Position numbers and translations under genes: made by a program. A stretch of 64,000 nucleotides of DNA from Pullichristensenella sp963930055 (lineage in GTDB: Bacteria; Bacillota; Clostridia; Christensenellales; Aristaeellaceae), in the NCBI GenBank assembly GCA_963930055.1, contig CAWVKS010000007.1:1-64000 (forward strand). The letters are read 5' to 3'. Below the pieces are notes generated by a model. The model was not told where the DNA came from. It saw only the letters and a program-made list of their open reading frames with translations, and ran no database searches. Of the stretch, positions 28,286 to 38,227 are shown piece by piece. Position 1 is the first letter of the stretch. Each line of letters opens with the position of its first letter.

Positions 28286-29180
28286 GCTTCTTCCCTCCCT
28301 TGCGCAGAAGCCCCGCCGCGAGTATGATGAGGAAAAGCACAGCGGTGATGAGCTTTAAGTCGCTGGCGCCCATGCCGCAGGCGATGGCGAGGGAGACGCA
28401 CATCCTGTACACCACCGCGCCGACGATGGCGGCCGTGGTGCCCTTGACAAACGACACGCGGCGGAAGAGGTTCATGCCGATGATGACGCTGGCCAGCGCC
28501 AGCACCATCGCGCCCGTGCCCATGGAGACTTCAAACATGCGCTGGTGCTGGCAGAGCACCGCGCCGGAGAGCGCCGCGAAGGCGTTGGCGATCATCAGGC
28601 CGATGATCTTCACGCGGCCCTTGTCGCAGGCAAGCGCCGTGACCACGCGCTCGTTGTCGCCCACGGCGCGCAAAAGGTAGCCCGCGCGTGTCTTGAGAAA
28701 GAGGTCCAGGACGATCTTCACCACCAGCACGACGAGGAAGATGATGATGAGCGTGCTAAAGTCGCCCACAAGGCCGGAAAAGAAGTCCGAAACGGCGTTG
28801 TTCTGAAACAGCGTCACGTCCTTGCGGCCAATGGTGGCCAGGGACTTGCCGCCGGAAATTTTCAAATTGATGGAATACAGCGCCGTGGAGACGATGATGC
28901 CGGAAAAGAGGTCGCGCACCTTGAGCTTGACGTGTATAAGCCCCGTGCACAGCCCGGCGACCGCCCCGCCGGCGATGGCGGCCAGAAGCGCCAGGAGCGG
29001 GCTGTGGCCGGCGGCAATGACCATGGTGGAGATGACGCCGCCCAGGGGGAAGGTGCCGTCCACGGAAAGGTCGGGAAAGTCCAGAATGGTATAGGTAATG
29101 AGCACGCCCATGGCCAGCAGGGCGTAGATGAGCCCCTGCTCCAGCGTGCTGGGCAGGGCGTTGACAAAGTTCATCAGCAC
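28278..29180 (-). CDS. trpY: ABC transporter permease, tryptophan-type TrpY
   Basis: 300 aa, GTG start at 29180 (MLMNFVNAL), about 10 nt after GGGAGG. Branched-chain amino acid permease type (BPD_transp_2): many membrane helices (LIYALLAMGVLITYTIL, LLALLAAIAGGAVAGLCTGLIH, FSTLIIIFLVVLVVKIVLDLFL, GAMVLALASVIIGMNLF, AIVGAVVYRMCVSLAIACG) and the cytoplasmic coupling segment LLRAVGDNERVVTALACDKGRVKIIGLMIANAFAALSGAVLCQHQRM. Lies between trpX and trpZ on the minus strand. Confidence 0.87.
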   Translation of the reverse strand: MLMNFVNALPSTLEQGLIYALLAMGVLITYTILDFPDLSVDGTFPLGGVISTMVIAAGHSPLLALLAAIAGGAVAGLCTGLIHVKLKVRDLFSGIIVSTALYSINLKISGGKSLATIGRKDVTLFQNNAVSDFFSGLVGDFSTLIIIFLVVLVVKIVLDLFLKTRAGYLLRAVGDNERVVTALACDKGRVKIIGLMIANAFAALSGAVLCQHQRMFEVSMGTGAMVLALASVIIGMNLFRRVSFVKGTTAAIVGAVVYRMCVSLAIACGMGASDLKLITAVLFLIILAAGLLRKGGKKHA

Positions 29181-29220
29181 AGCGTTTCATCCTCCCGTCG
29201 CGTTCCTCGGGCGGCCGCCC

Positions 29221-29242
29221 GGCCCGGGAAGCGTCCCGGGCC
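29221..29242 (-). other. Intercistronic hairpin between trpX and trpY
   Basis: Perfect 9-bp stem GGCCCGGGA/TCCCGGGCC, 4-nt loop, no T-run. Such hairpins often protect the 3' end of binding-protein mRNA and raise its level over permease and ATPase. Confidence 0.6.
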
Positions 29243-29256
29243 GGACAATGTGATCG

Positions 29257-30216
29257 TTATTCGGCGTCGGCCATATCGGTGGCGCGGGCCATGAGCTCTT
29301 CGGGAACGGTCACACCCAGCGCCTCGCAGGCGTCGGTGTTGACGTAGAGGGCGCTTTCCTCGATGGTCTCATAGGGGATATCGGCGGCTTCCGCCTCGCC
29401 CTTGAGCACCTTGGCGGCCATCTTGCCGGTCTGCACGCCCAGCGCCACGTAGTCCAGGCCCTCGGCGGCGACGCAGCCGAGCGTCACCTGTTCGATCTCG
29501 CTGCCGAACACGGGGATGCCGGCGGCGTCCGTTTCGTCGAGCACAACTTCAAGGTACTGCACCACGGTGTTGTCGGTGAGCATGGTCAGGCAGTCCACGT
29601 TCGGCAAAAGCTGCGGCAGGGCAAGGGAGATGTCCGCGCCGGAGGTGACGCCGCTTTCGACGATGGTGAAGCCGTAATCGCCGGCCAGCTGCTTATAGCT
29701 TTCCAGCTGCACGAGGCTGTTGGCCTCGCCCACGGTGTAGAGGATGCCGATGTTCTCCGCATCCGGCAGCATGGCGCGGATGGTTTCAAGCTGCTTGGCG
29801 ACAGGCAGTTCGTCGCTGGTGCCGGTGACGTTGCCGCCGTCGGTGAGGCCGGCCTCCTCGGGGGCGGACACGGCGGTGTAGATCACGGGGATCTCGTCCT
29901 CCGCGGCATTGTAGGCGCATACGGCGATGGGCGTGGCGATGGCGCAGATGAGGTCGTAGCCATTGGCGACGAAGTTGGAGGCGATGGTCGTGGCCATGCT
30001 GGTGTCGGCCTGGGCGTTCTGGTATTCGACGGTGAGGTTCTCGCCTTCGACGATGCCTTCTTCGGCAAGGCCGGCGAGGAAGCCTTCGCGGCAGTTGTCC
30101 AAAGAGCCGTGCTCGGCGAACTGGGCGATGCCGATGGTGTAGCTTTCTTCTTCGGCAACGGCAAAGCAGGACAGGGCAAGGATCAGGGCGATCATCAGGG
30201 CGGCAAACTTCTTCAT
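29257..30216 (-). CDS. trpX: ABC transporter substrate-binding protein, tryptophan-type TrpX (ABC_sub_bind)
   Basis: 319 aa. Signal peptide MKKFAALMIALILALSCFAVA with an AVA|EEE signal peptidase I site; the Cys is not in a good lipobox. The mature part fits the PF04392 fold: YTIGIAQFAEHGSLDNCREGFLAGLAEEGIVEGENLTVEYQNAQADTSMATTIASNFVANGYDLICAIATPIAV and PVIYTAVSAPEEAGLTDGGNVTGTSDELPV. It should capture tryptophan, because the transcript starts with a T-box whose specifier codon is TGG. First gene of the operon, GAGGAGG Shine-Dalgarno. Confidence 0.88.
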   Translation of the reverse strand: MKKFAALMIALILALSCFAVAEEESYTIGIAQFAEHGSLDNCREGFLAGLAEEGIVEGENLTVEYQNAQADTSMATTIASNFVANGYDLICAIATPIAVCAYNAAEDEIPVIYTAVSAPEEAGLTDGGNVTGTSDELPVAKQLETIRAMLPDAENIGILYTVGEANSLVQLESYKQLAGDYGFTIVESGVTSGADISLALPQLLPNVDCLTMLTDNTVVQYLEVVLDETDAAGIPVFGSEIEQVTLGCVAAEGLDYVALGVQTGKMAAKVLKGEAEAADIPYETIEESALYVNTDACEALGVTVPEELMARATDMADAE

Positions 30217-30268
30217 GGGGGTACCTCCTCAAAAAATTCTTTTGATGGAGATCGTCGAGCCGGGGAAC

Positions 30269-30517
30269 AAAAAACGCCTCAAGCCATTTGCTTGAGACGG
30301 TTGCCCGCGGTGCCACTCAACTTGGTCTTTCGACCCGCTCGTTCCATGTGCCATCACACATGCCGCCATGATAACGGGTGCGGATCCCGTCGCTCCCTAC
30401 TGTGATTTCAGGAGCGCCCTCGGAAGCCCATTCGCCGGACGCCCCCTTGCCGCGATCCCACCGCCCGCGACTCTCTTGGAAGGACGCCGTTCCGGGTACT
30501 TTTCTCCCTCAACGGTT
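30269..30517 (-). promoter_or_regulatory. T-box riboswitch, tryptophan specific (specifier TGG)
   Basis: On the minus strand, Stem I forms GGGAG/CTTCC and CCGGA/TCCGG around a specifier loop with AGTA on the 5' side and GAA-TGG on the 3' side (TGG = 30430-30428). The distal AGAGAG and GGTGGGAT segments follow. Stem II and the CGGGA...CCCGTTAT element come next, then the T-box proper AGTGGCACCGCG (30317-30306). The leader ends in a terminator, CGTCTCAAGC/GCTTGAGGCG with six T (30299-30269). Uncharged tRNA-Trp should stabilise the antiterminator and turn on trpXYZ. Confidence 0.92.
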
Positions 30518-30523
30518 GATGCA

Positions 30524-30552
30524 ATGATACAACCATTTTTCCCGTTTGTCAA
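30524..30552 (-). promoter_or_regulatory. Promoter of the T-box/trpXYZ operon
   Basis: Minus strand: TTGACA (30552-30547), 17 bp, TATCAT (30529-30524). Confidence 0.88.
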
Positions 30553-30674
30553 CCCCCTTTTGAAAATTTTTTTACCGGCGATGGATATTTCCCGTCGCAA
30601 AGATGCAGAAAACCCCGGAAAGCGCGCGGTTTTCCGGGGTTTTTGCAGGATGGAAATGTCCTGGGGAAATTTAT

Positions 30675-31814
30675 CTATACAGCGTTGCCAGCGGGCGGCG
30701 CGGGCAGCTCCCGGCCGCAGTAGGGGCAGACCTTCCAGCCATCTTCGGCGGCATGGCCGCAGGCGGGGCAGGAACGGCGCACCTGCGCGCCGCAGGCGGG
30801 GCAATAGGCAAAGCCCATGCGCAGCGCCGTGCCGCAGCGCGGGCAGCGGCTGCCAACGCCGCGCGAGCGCACCAGCATGTAGACCAGCCAGGCGACGACG
30901 TTGCCAATCAGTGTCAAAAGCCCCCACATGGCGGGCAGGAAATCGCGGCGGCGGGCGTCGCGGAACACCCACACGGCCAGCAGAAGCGTGAAGGCGGCGT
31001 AGAGGATGAGCGCGGCGGTGATGGCCTCCACCGCGCAGGCGTGCAGCTGCATCCTCTGCGCGTCCACGGCGCGCAGCGCGTCGTTGTCCAGATAGAAGGA
31101 TACCAGCGTACGCCCCGCGAACGCGCCCGAGAGAGAGCGCACGTCGGCGCGCAGCTCGCCCACGCGGGCAAGCTGTTCGTTCTCCCAGCGGACGTATGCC
31201 TCCGCCGTCGCGACGTCTTTATCGCTGACCGTGGCGGCCTGCTCCTCGCCGTAGCCAACGTCGGTCATGCGGGCGTAGAGCTGTTCGTCGAGGGCGGGGA
31301 AGCTGTCTGCATAGGTGGGGGTGGGCACGCTGCCGGTCTTGAGCGGCGCATTGTCGATGCAGTAGGCGATGAACGGCGTCCGGCCGCCCTCGCCCAGCAG
31401 CAGGCCAAGCCGCGCCCAGGTGGTGCGATGGGCGGCCGAACCGTCCGCGGCGGGCATTTCGATGGGGCGCTCGTAGCGCGCGAGCATCACATCGAGCGTG
31501 GACATGTCCCCGCAGGCCAGCGTGCCTGTGCGTGCGAGTATGGCGCCGTCTTGATCGACGAGCACTGCGTTGAAGTTCTCGTCGGCCTTGCCCTCCCAGA
31601 GGCCGCAGGACGATACGTCGAAGTCCTCTACAGCCGGCGCGCCGCCCTGCCCGGCCGCGGCCGCGAGGTCATCCAGGAGCCCTCCCAGCGCTTTGTCGCT
31701 GGAAGGCATGCCCCGAAGCGTGCTGTCGATCCATGTGGGCACTCCCGCCATGCCCAGCGAGAGCGTGAGCAGTATGACGAGCAGTATGGCGAGAAAGTCT
31801 ATCTTCTTACGCAT
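30675..31814 (-). CDS. Membrane protein with C-terminal double zinc ribbon
   Basis: 379 aa, ATG 31814 after GGAGAGGGGAA. One N-terminal transmembrane or signal-anchor helix (KIDFLAILLVILLTLSLGMAGV), a roughly 230-residue extracytoplasmic domain without recognised family, then two helices (AITAALILYAAFTLLLAVWVFRD and PAMWGLLTLIGNVVAWLVYML). It ends in a cytoplasmic C-terminus with CxxC knuckles: CPRCGTALRMGFAYCPACGAQ and CPACGHAAEDGWKVCPYCG. Starts 8 bp inside the preceding gene and lies in the ECF sigma operon, so it may sense an envelope signal or be regulated by the sigma factor. Function inferred only from context. Confidence 0.7.
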   Translation of the reverse strand: MRKKIDFLAILLVILLTLSLGMAGVPTWIDSTLRGMPSSDKALGGLLDDLAAAAGQGGAPAVEDFDVSSCGLWEGKADENFNAVLVDQDGAILARTGTLACGDMSTLDVMLARYERPIEMPAADGSAAHRTTWARLGLLLGEGGRTPFIAYCIDNAPLKTGSVPTPTYADSFPALDEQLYARMTDVGYGEEQAATVSDKDVATAEAYVRWENEQLARVGELRADVRSLSGAFAGRTLVSFYLDNDALRAVDAQRMQLHACAVEAITAALILYAAFTLLLAVWVFRDARRRDFLPAMWGLLTLIGNVVAWLVYMLVRSRGVGSRCPRCGTALRMGFAYCPACGAQVRRSCPACGHAAEDGWKVCPYCGRELPAPPAGNAV

Positions 31815-32121
31815 GTTCCCCTCTCCCTTCCATGAAGTACGCCAGCAGCGGCGACAAGAGCAGCGTCGCGCCGGCGCAGATGAGCGCCGCCCTGACGCCA
31901 ACGGAGAGCGCCGCGGCCTTCAGGCCGCCCGCGAGCGCCAGCCACAGCCCCAACCCCAGAAACAGCGCAAACGCGCAGGCGCAGAGGGCGAAGAGCAGCG
32001 TCTCCCGCCGCCGCCGCCGCTTCCGCTCCAAACGCGCCGCCGCCAGCAGCATCTCGCCGCGCAGGGCGCGCACGGCGGCGTCGGTCTGCCAGTCCATCTC
32101 CGCAAAGAGCTTTTCGTTCAT
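31807..32121 (-). CDS. Small two-helix membrane protein, possible anti-sigma factor
   Basis: 104 aa, ATG 32121 (MNEKLFAEMDWQTDAAVRALRGEMLLAAARLERKRRRRRETLLFALCACAFALFLGLGLWLALAGGL...). A short cytoplasmic helical N-terminus, a basic stretch and two hydrophobic helices. It sits between an ECF sigma gene and a membrane zinc-ribbon gene and overlaps the latter by 8 bp. The position and topology would suit an anti-sigma factor, but no HCC zinc motif is present, so this is a guess. Confidence 0.65.
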   Translation of the reverse strand: MNEKLFAEMDWQTDAAVRALRGEMLLAAARLERKRRRRRETLLFALCACAFALFLGLGLWLALAGGLKAAALSVGVRAALICAGATLLLSPLLAYFMEGRGEHA

Positions 32122-32198
32122 GTCCTGTCCTCCCCTGGCGTTTTTCCGCGCCGCCGCGGCCCCGTGCGCGCGGCGGCGCTCCCCTTCCCCGTCGGCCC

Positions 32199-32735
32199 TC
32201 AAATTTCCCCGTCCCCCAGCAGTTTGCGCAGCTTTTCCCGCGCGTCGCGCAAGCGCCACTTGACGCGCGCGGGACTCGTTTCCAGCGCCGCGGCGATCTG
32301 CGCGTAGGAAAGTTCCAGATCGTAGCGGAGCGCCACCATCTCCCGCGATTCGGCGTCGAGGCCGTCCAGCGCCCGCAAAAGGCGCGCGCGGCGCTCGGCC
32401 TGTTCGAGGCGCTCGCCCGGCAAAGGCGCGGGGTCGGGCGGCTCAAAGCCCTCGGGAATGGGCGCGGGACGCTTGCGCCGCGCTTCGCTGTAGACGCGGT
32501 TGCGGGCGATGCGCAGAAGCCAGCCCTCGAACTTGCCCGCGTCCGCGCCGCGAAAGTCCGGCAGGGCGCGCAGCATGGAAACAAGCGCTTCCTGCGCCAC
32601 GTCCTCGGCCTCCTCGCGCGAACGCGTGAGGGCATAGGCGTAGCGGCAGAGGCGGGGATGGTAGAGGCGGCAGAGTTCTTCCAGCGCTTCCATCTCGCCC
32701 CGCTTGGCGGCCTGCAACAGCGCCCGCGCCTCCAT
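32199..32735 (-). CDS. ECF-type RNA polymerase sigma factor
   Basis: 178 aa. Region 2: LCRLYHPRLCRYAYALTRSREEAEDVAQEALVSMLRALPDF...FEGWLLRIARNRVYSEARR. Region 4: LDAESREMVALRYDLELSYAQIAAALETSPARVKWRLRDAREKLRKLL, a clear helix-turn-helix. A Pro-rich linker (residues 89-110) joins them. Directs transcription of a small regulon, likely including its own operon of two membrane proteins downstream. The Shine-Dalgarno is not strong. Confidence 0.92.
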   Translation of the reverse strand: MEARALLQAAKRGEMEALEELCRLYHPRLCRYAYALTRSREEAEDVAQEALVSMLRALPDFRGADAGKFEGWLLRIARNRVYSEARRKRPAPIPEGFEPPDPAPLPGERLEQAERRARLLRALDGLDAESREMVALRYDLELSYAQIAAALETSPARVKWRLRDAREKLRKLLGDGEI

Positions 32736-32853
32736 GCCCTCGCCTCCTTCCCGCTCGCTTCACCTGATAAACGCACGCGCGCGGCAAAAGTTGCCGCGCG
32801 GGGGAAATTTTGTCAAGAAAGCCCCTCGGGGCGCTCGTTCCCCCGACGGGAGC

Positions 32854-32883
32854 ATCATACCACGCGCGCACAGGGCGCGTCAA
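32854..32883 (-). promoter_or_regulatory. Promoter of the ECF sigma operon
   Basis: Minus strand TTGACG (32883-32878), 18 bp, TATGAT (32859-32854). The leader also holds a hairpin, CGCGCGGCAA/TTGCCGCGCG (32778-32800). Confidence 0.6.
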
Positions 32884-32885
32884 CG

Positions 32886-32913
32886 CAAAAAATCCGCCCC
32901 TCGCGGGGCGGAT
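32886..32913 (-). terminator. Terminator after rplL
   Basis: Stem ATCCGCCCC/GGGGCGGAT with a 4-nt loop; the T-run on the minus strand lies at 32891-32886. Confidence 0.88.
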
Positions 32914-32927
32914 GGCGATAAACTCGC

Positions 32928-33305
32928 TTACTTGATCTCGACAGTCGCGCCGACCTCGGCGAACTTCTTCTTGATCTCTTCGGCGGCTTCCTTGGAGACA
33001 GCCTCCTTGATGGGCTTCGGGCAGTTGTCGACGAGGTCCTTGGCTTCCTTCAGGCCCAGGCCGGAGCACACTTCGCGGACGACCTTGATGACCTTGATCT
33101 TCTCGGCGCCAACATCCTTGAGGATGACGTCGAACTCGGTCTTCTCCTCTTCGGGAGCGGCAGCGGCGGCAGCGGCGGGAGCGGCGGCCACGGCGACGGG
33201 GGCGGCGGCGGAAACGCCGAACTTCTCCTCGAGTTCCTTCACGAGGTCGGCAAGCTCCAGAACGGTCATGGACTCAATGGCGGAAATGATCTCTTCGCGA
33301 TTCAT
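32928..33305 (-). CDS. rplL: 50S ribosomal protein L7/L12
   Basis: 125 aa, normal length. N-terminal dimerisation helices (EEIISAIESMTVLELADLVKELEEKFGV), Ala-rich hinge, C-terminal globular domain (EFDVILKDVGAEKIKVIKVVREVCSGLGLKEAKDLVDNCPKPIKEAVSKEEAEEIKKKF-like). Forms the ribosomal stalk that recruits translation GTPases. Second gene of the L10 operon, GGAGG Shine-Dalgarno; terminator follows. Confidence 0.98.
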   Translation of the reverse strand: MNREEIISAIESMTVLELADLVKELEEKFGVSAAAPVAVAAAPAAAAAAAPEEEKTEFDVILKDVGAEKIKVIKVVREVCSGLGLKEAKDLVDNCPKPIKEAVSKEAAEEIKKKFAEVGATVEIK

Positions 33306-33364
33306 GATGATACCTCCATGTTATTTCTTAAAATCGAATGTTGGTCATGCGGCCAGCGGGACGT

Positions 33365-33892
33365 TTATTCCCCGGCCTTCTGCTTGCGGACAGCTTCCAC
33401 AGCGTACACGAACGAACGCAGCACGCCGGAAAGCACGCCCACGAAACCGCTGATCGGCGAATTGAGGCTGCCCATCAACTTGGCGATGAGGACCTCCTTC
33501 GGCGGCAGTTCGGCCAGCGCCGTGACGCCGTCGACGTCGATCACCTTCTGATCGACCAGGCCGCACTTGACGCTGATCTTCTTGTTCTTCTTGGCGTACT
33601 CGGTGATGATCTTGGCGGGAGCGACCGCGTCCTCGTAGCCGAAAGCCACGGCGGTCGGGCCCTTGAGATGCTCCTCGAGGCCTTCGATCTGCAGATCGCG
33701 CGCCGCGAGGGTGAGCATGGTGTTCTTGAGCACCGCGTACTCAACGCCCGCCTTGCGGAACTGGTTGCGCAGGTCGGTCACTTCCTCAACGGTGAGGCCG
33801 CGATAGTCGACCAGCACGATGGACTGCGCGCGGGACATCTTATCCTTGATGTCGGCGACGACTGTCTTTTTGATCTCGAAATTCTTGGACAT
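33365..33892 (-). CDS. rplJ: 50S ribosomal protein L10
   Basis: 175 aa. ATG 33892 (MSKNFEIKKTVVADIKDKMSRAQSIVLVDYRGLTVEEVTDLRNQFRKAGVEYAVLKNTMLTLAA) after AGGAGGTG; the longer frame upstream is leader. Contains the rRNA-binding N-terminal domain and the helical C-terminus that carries L7/L12 dimers. Its mRNA starts with an autoregulatory L10 leader. Confidence 0.97.
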   Translation of the reverse strand: MSKNFEIKKTVVADIKDKMSRAQSIVLVDYRGLTVEEVTDLRNQFRKAGVEYAVLKNTMLTLAARDLQIEGLEEHLKGPTAVAFGYEDAVAPAKIITEYAKKNKKISVKCGLVDQKVIDVDGVTALAELPPKEVLIAKLMGSLNSPISGFVGVLSGVLRSFVYAVEAVRKQKAGE

Positions 33893-33904
33893 TGCGTTTG
33901 ACAC

Positions 33905-34072
33905 CTCCTGACCCGTCCCAGATGACGGCTGCATGGGGTGACCCATGAAAAAGCCCCTGCGCATGGCGCAAGGGCTTGGTTTGACACACATTTCCTTTGC
34001 GCCTCGGCGAGCGGCCCGAAGGCCATTGAGCTTGCGCGCTCGCTGTCTATGGCGAAGCGGCTTTTCAGCCAA
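33905..34072 (-). promoter_or_regulatory. Ribosomal protein L10 leader with attenuator
   Basis: Structured 170-nt leader between promoter and rplJ. It contains AAGCCC-TGCGC/GCGCA-GGGCTT (33977-33951) followed by a T-run, the attenuator typical of L10 leaders, and a Shine-Dalgarno just after. Binding of L10(L12)n is expected to control read-through. Confidence 0.75.
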
Positions 34073-34077
34073 CGCCT

Positions 34078-34106
34078 ATTATAGCAAAGGATGGCGTCTG
34101 TGTCAA
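34078..34106 (-). promoter_or_regulatory. Promoter of rplJ-rplL
   Basis: Minus strand: perfect TTGACA (34106-34101), 17 bp, perfect TATAAT (34083-34078). It sits 10 bp after the yjfF stop. Confidence 0.92.
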
Positions 34107-34116
34107 GGTGTTTGTG

Positions 34117-35166
34117 TTAAACCTTCTTTTTGCGTTCGGAGCCGGAAACCACCGCGCGCTGCAGCAGTATGAACAGCAAAAGCAGAGCGCCCGTGGCGAT
34201 CTTGCCCCACCAGGAGGACAGCGTGCCGTTGAAGGTGATCAGCGCCGGGATCGTGCCCTTGAGGAGCACGCCAAAGAGCGTGCCGAACATGTAGCCGACG
34301 CCGCCGGTCAAAAGCGTGCCGCCGATGACGGTGGCGGAGATGACGTCCAGTTCGCCGCCCTGCAGGGCGAGGTTCCAGCCGGACTTGACGTAGAGCACGT
34401 AGGCCACGCCCGCCAGCACGGAGCACAGGCCGTTGAAGCCGTAGACGAGCACCTTCGTGCGCGCCACGGGCAGGCCCATCAGCTTGGCCGACTGCTCGTT
34501 GCCGCCAATGGCGTAGACGTTGCGGCCAAAGCGCGTCTTTTGCATGATGATGGCGCCGATGACGATCATCGCCAGGAACAAAAGCACGCTGAAGTTGATG
34601 GTGGCCACGGGCTTGATCTTCTCCCACTGGCCGTCCACCAGATGGTAGAAGGTGATCTTCCAGCCCGCCAGGGCGTCGATGGCCTCGTTAGAGATGGGGA
34701 TGGATTCGCGGCTGATCAGCGAGCAGACGCCGCGCGCCAGGAAGTTGCCCGTCAGCGTGGTGATGAAGGGCGGCACGTTCAGGTAGTGGATGGTCGCGCC
34801 CATCAGAAGGCCGAGGCCCACGCCCACCACGATGGAGAAGGCGATGCAGACGAAGGGGTCGATGCCCAGGATGCTGTTGCCATAGGCGATGAACATGCCC
34901 GTGAGCGAGGCCACCGCCGCCACCGACAGGTCGATGCCGCCGGTGATGAGCACCATCGTCATGCCCACGGCGCTGATGCCGATGTAGGCATTGTCGCTGA
35001 AGAGCAGCAGGAACGTGCGAAGCGTGGTGAAGCCCTTGCTGCCGTAGGCGATGGCGCCGACGATGTAGATGACGAGGAAAACCGCGATCGTGGAATAGAC
35101 CATGATGTACTTGGGGTTGAGTATGCGCGAGAGCGGGCTCCGGCGCTTCGGCTGCGTATTAAGCAT
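34117..35166 (-). CDS. yjfF: Galactofuranose-type ABC transporter permease YjfF
   Basis: 349 aa. RbsC/BPD_transp_2 family, eight or more helices (YIMVYSTIAVFLVIYIVGAIAYG, AYIGISAVGMTMVLITGGIDLSVAAVASLTGMFIAYG, PFVCIAFSIVVGVGLGLLMGATIHYL, VLLFLAMIVIGAIIM). The motif MTMVLITGGIDLSVAAV is typical, and the cytoplasmic loop NVYAIGGNEQSAKLMGLPVARTKVLVYGFNGLCSVLAGVAYVLY couples to the ATPase. It is the second of two permeases, as in the E. coli ytfQRT-yjfF system. Overlaps the ytfT stop by 8 bp. Confidence 0.87.
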   Translation of the reverse strand: MLNTQPKRRSPLSRILNPKYIMVYSTIAVFLVIYIVGAIAYGSKGFTTLRTFLLLFSDNAYIGISAVGMTMVLITGGIDLSVAAVASLTGMFIAYGNSILGIDPFVCIAFSIVVGVGLGLLMGATIHYLNVPPFITTLTGNFLARGVCSLISRESIPISNEAIDALAGWKITFYHLVDGQWEKIKPVATINFSVLLFLAMIVIGAIIMQKTRFGRNVYAIGGNEQSAKLMGLPVARTKVLVYGFNGLCSVLAGVAYVLYVKSGWNLALQGGELDVISATVIGGTLLTGGVGYMFGTLFGVLLKGTIPALITFNGTLSSWWGKIATGALLLLFILLQRAVVSGSERKKKV

Positions 35167-36621
35167 GTACTTCCCCCCTTACCGTGCTTTTGCGGGCCTT
35201 GGAGCGCTTGGACATCCAGTTGCGCATCGGCTCGGACTGCAACACGATGACCACAGCGATGATCATGGCCTTGAACGCCATCGTCGATTCGGAGGTGATG
35301 CCGAAGTAGAGCACGAAGGTGACGATGGTGCGGATGATGATGGAGCCGATCACCGTGCCGGCAATGGAGAACTTGCCGCCGGACATGCTGGTGCCGCCGA
35401 TAACCACGGCGAGTATGGCATCCATTTCATAGTTGAGGCCGGCGTTGTTGGAGTCGCAGGAAGAGATGCGGCTGGAGTAGATCAGGCCCGAGATGCCCGC
35501 CAGGAAACCGGTGAGCATGTAGACGATGAGTATGATGCGATCCGAGCGCAGGCCGGAAACGCGGCTGGCGCTGCGGTTGACGCCCACGGACTCGACGAAC
35601 ATGCCAAACGCCGTCTTGCGGGTGAACAGCGCCACCGCAGCTACCACCACGATGGAGATGATGACCGGCATCGGCAGTCCCAGGAAGCTGCCGCCGCCGA
35701 TGATCTGGAACGGCGTGTAGCCGGTGGTGTACTGCTTGCCGTCGGTGACGATCTGGGCGATGCCGCGGCCCGCCACCATGAGGATCAGCGTGGCGATGAT
35801 CGGCTGTATGTTCAGTTTCGCCACCAGAGCGCCGTTGAACAGGCCCATCAGCAGGCAGACGGCCAGCGGCACCACAATGACCCAGACGAAGGGCTGCACG
35901 GTGTAGTCGCCCGGCGTGGTGTACACGTCGATGTCCCAGCGCAGGAACTTGAGCGCCAGTGCGCCGGACACGGCCACCAGGGCGCCCACGGAAATGTCCG
36001 TGCCGCCCAGGGCGATGACCAGCGTCATGCCCATGGCGATGATGGTGATCTCCGCCGAGCGGTTGAGGATGGTGATCAGGGAGCCGATCAGCATGCCGGA
36101 ACTCGGCTCATAGCGGATGGAGAAGAAGTCCGGCCGGATCCACAGGCAGACCATGAGGATGGCCAGCTCCGCAACCACGGCGTAGGTCAGCTTGGAATGC
36201 AGTATGCCCTCCGGCATGCGCATCTTGTTGCCCGAGATCAACAGGGCAACGACGAAGGCGAGCCCCAGAAGGATGCCCGTGATCAGAAGCGGGAAACGCT
36301 TCAGATAGGCGAAGGACTGCAGACCGCTGCGCTCGGCAAGGTGTTCGGCGATGGCCGATTCCTGCAGGTTGGCGGCCGAATCCTCGGCCACTTCCGCCAG
36401 CTCTTCCCCGGCGGCGGCTTCTTCCGCCGTTTCTTCGGCGGCGGCTTCTTCCGTCGCGGTCCCGGCTTCTTCCGCAGGCACTTCCGTGGCCGCCGGCGCG
36501 GCCAGTTCGGCGGCGCTCAGGGTGACGGTGTTGCCCAGCGTGAAGCCCCAAATGCCCATGGCGACCATGACGATGCACAAGACCGCCAGCAGGGCCAGAC
36601 TGAGCTTGTTTTTGCTGTTGT

Positions 36622-36625
<4 letters not shown>
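35159..36625 (-). CDS. ytfT: Galactofuranose-type ABC transporter permease YtfT with acidic N-terminal insert
   Basis: 488 aa, clearly longer than the usual about 340. After the first membrane helix (LSLALLAVLCIVMVAMGIWGF) comes about 65 residues of Ala/Glu-rich low complexity (residues 37-100). Then a normal RbsC-type permease follows (ITIIAMGMTLVIALGGTDISVGALVAVSGALAL, IQPIIATLILMVAGRGIAQIVTDG, VESVGVNRSASRVSGLRSDRIILIVYMLTGFLAGISGLIYSSRI). The insert should lie outside the membrane. GTG start overlapping the ytfR stop (GTGA). Confidence 0.87.
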
Positions 36626-38130
<1,505 letters not shown>

Positions 38131-38173
38131 ATGGATCCCTCCTTGCAAACAGGATTCGGAGGCAGATTCAGCA

Positions 38174-38201
38174 GCGGGGCTGCCGCACCCGGCAGCCCCG
38201 C
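38174..38201 (-). other. Intercistronic hairpin between ytfQ and ytfR
   Basis: Perfect 12-bp stem GCGGGGCTGCCG/CGGCAGCCCCGC with a 4-nt loop and no T-run. Likely stabilises the ytfQ message so that binding protein exceeds the membrane subunits. Confidence 0.7.
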
Positions 38202-38227
38202 CTTGGCTGATCGCTCAGCGTTTGATC

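Noticed and set aside
30403..30410. ATC (Ile) after GAA in the second T-box helix as specifier codon
   Set aside because: It lies in Stem II; only the GAA-TGG loop pairs with the 5' AGTA strand in Stem I.
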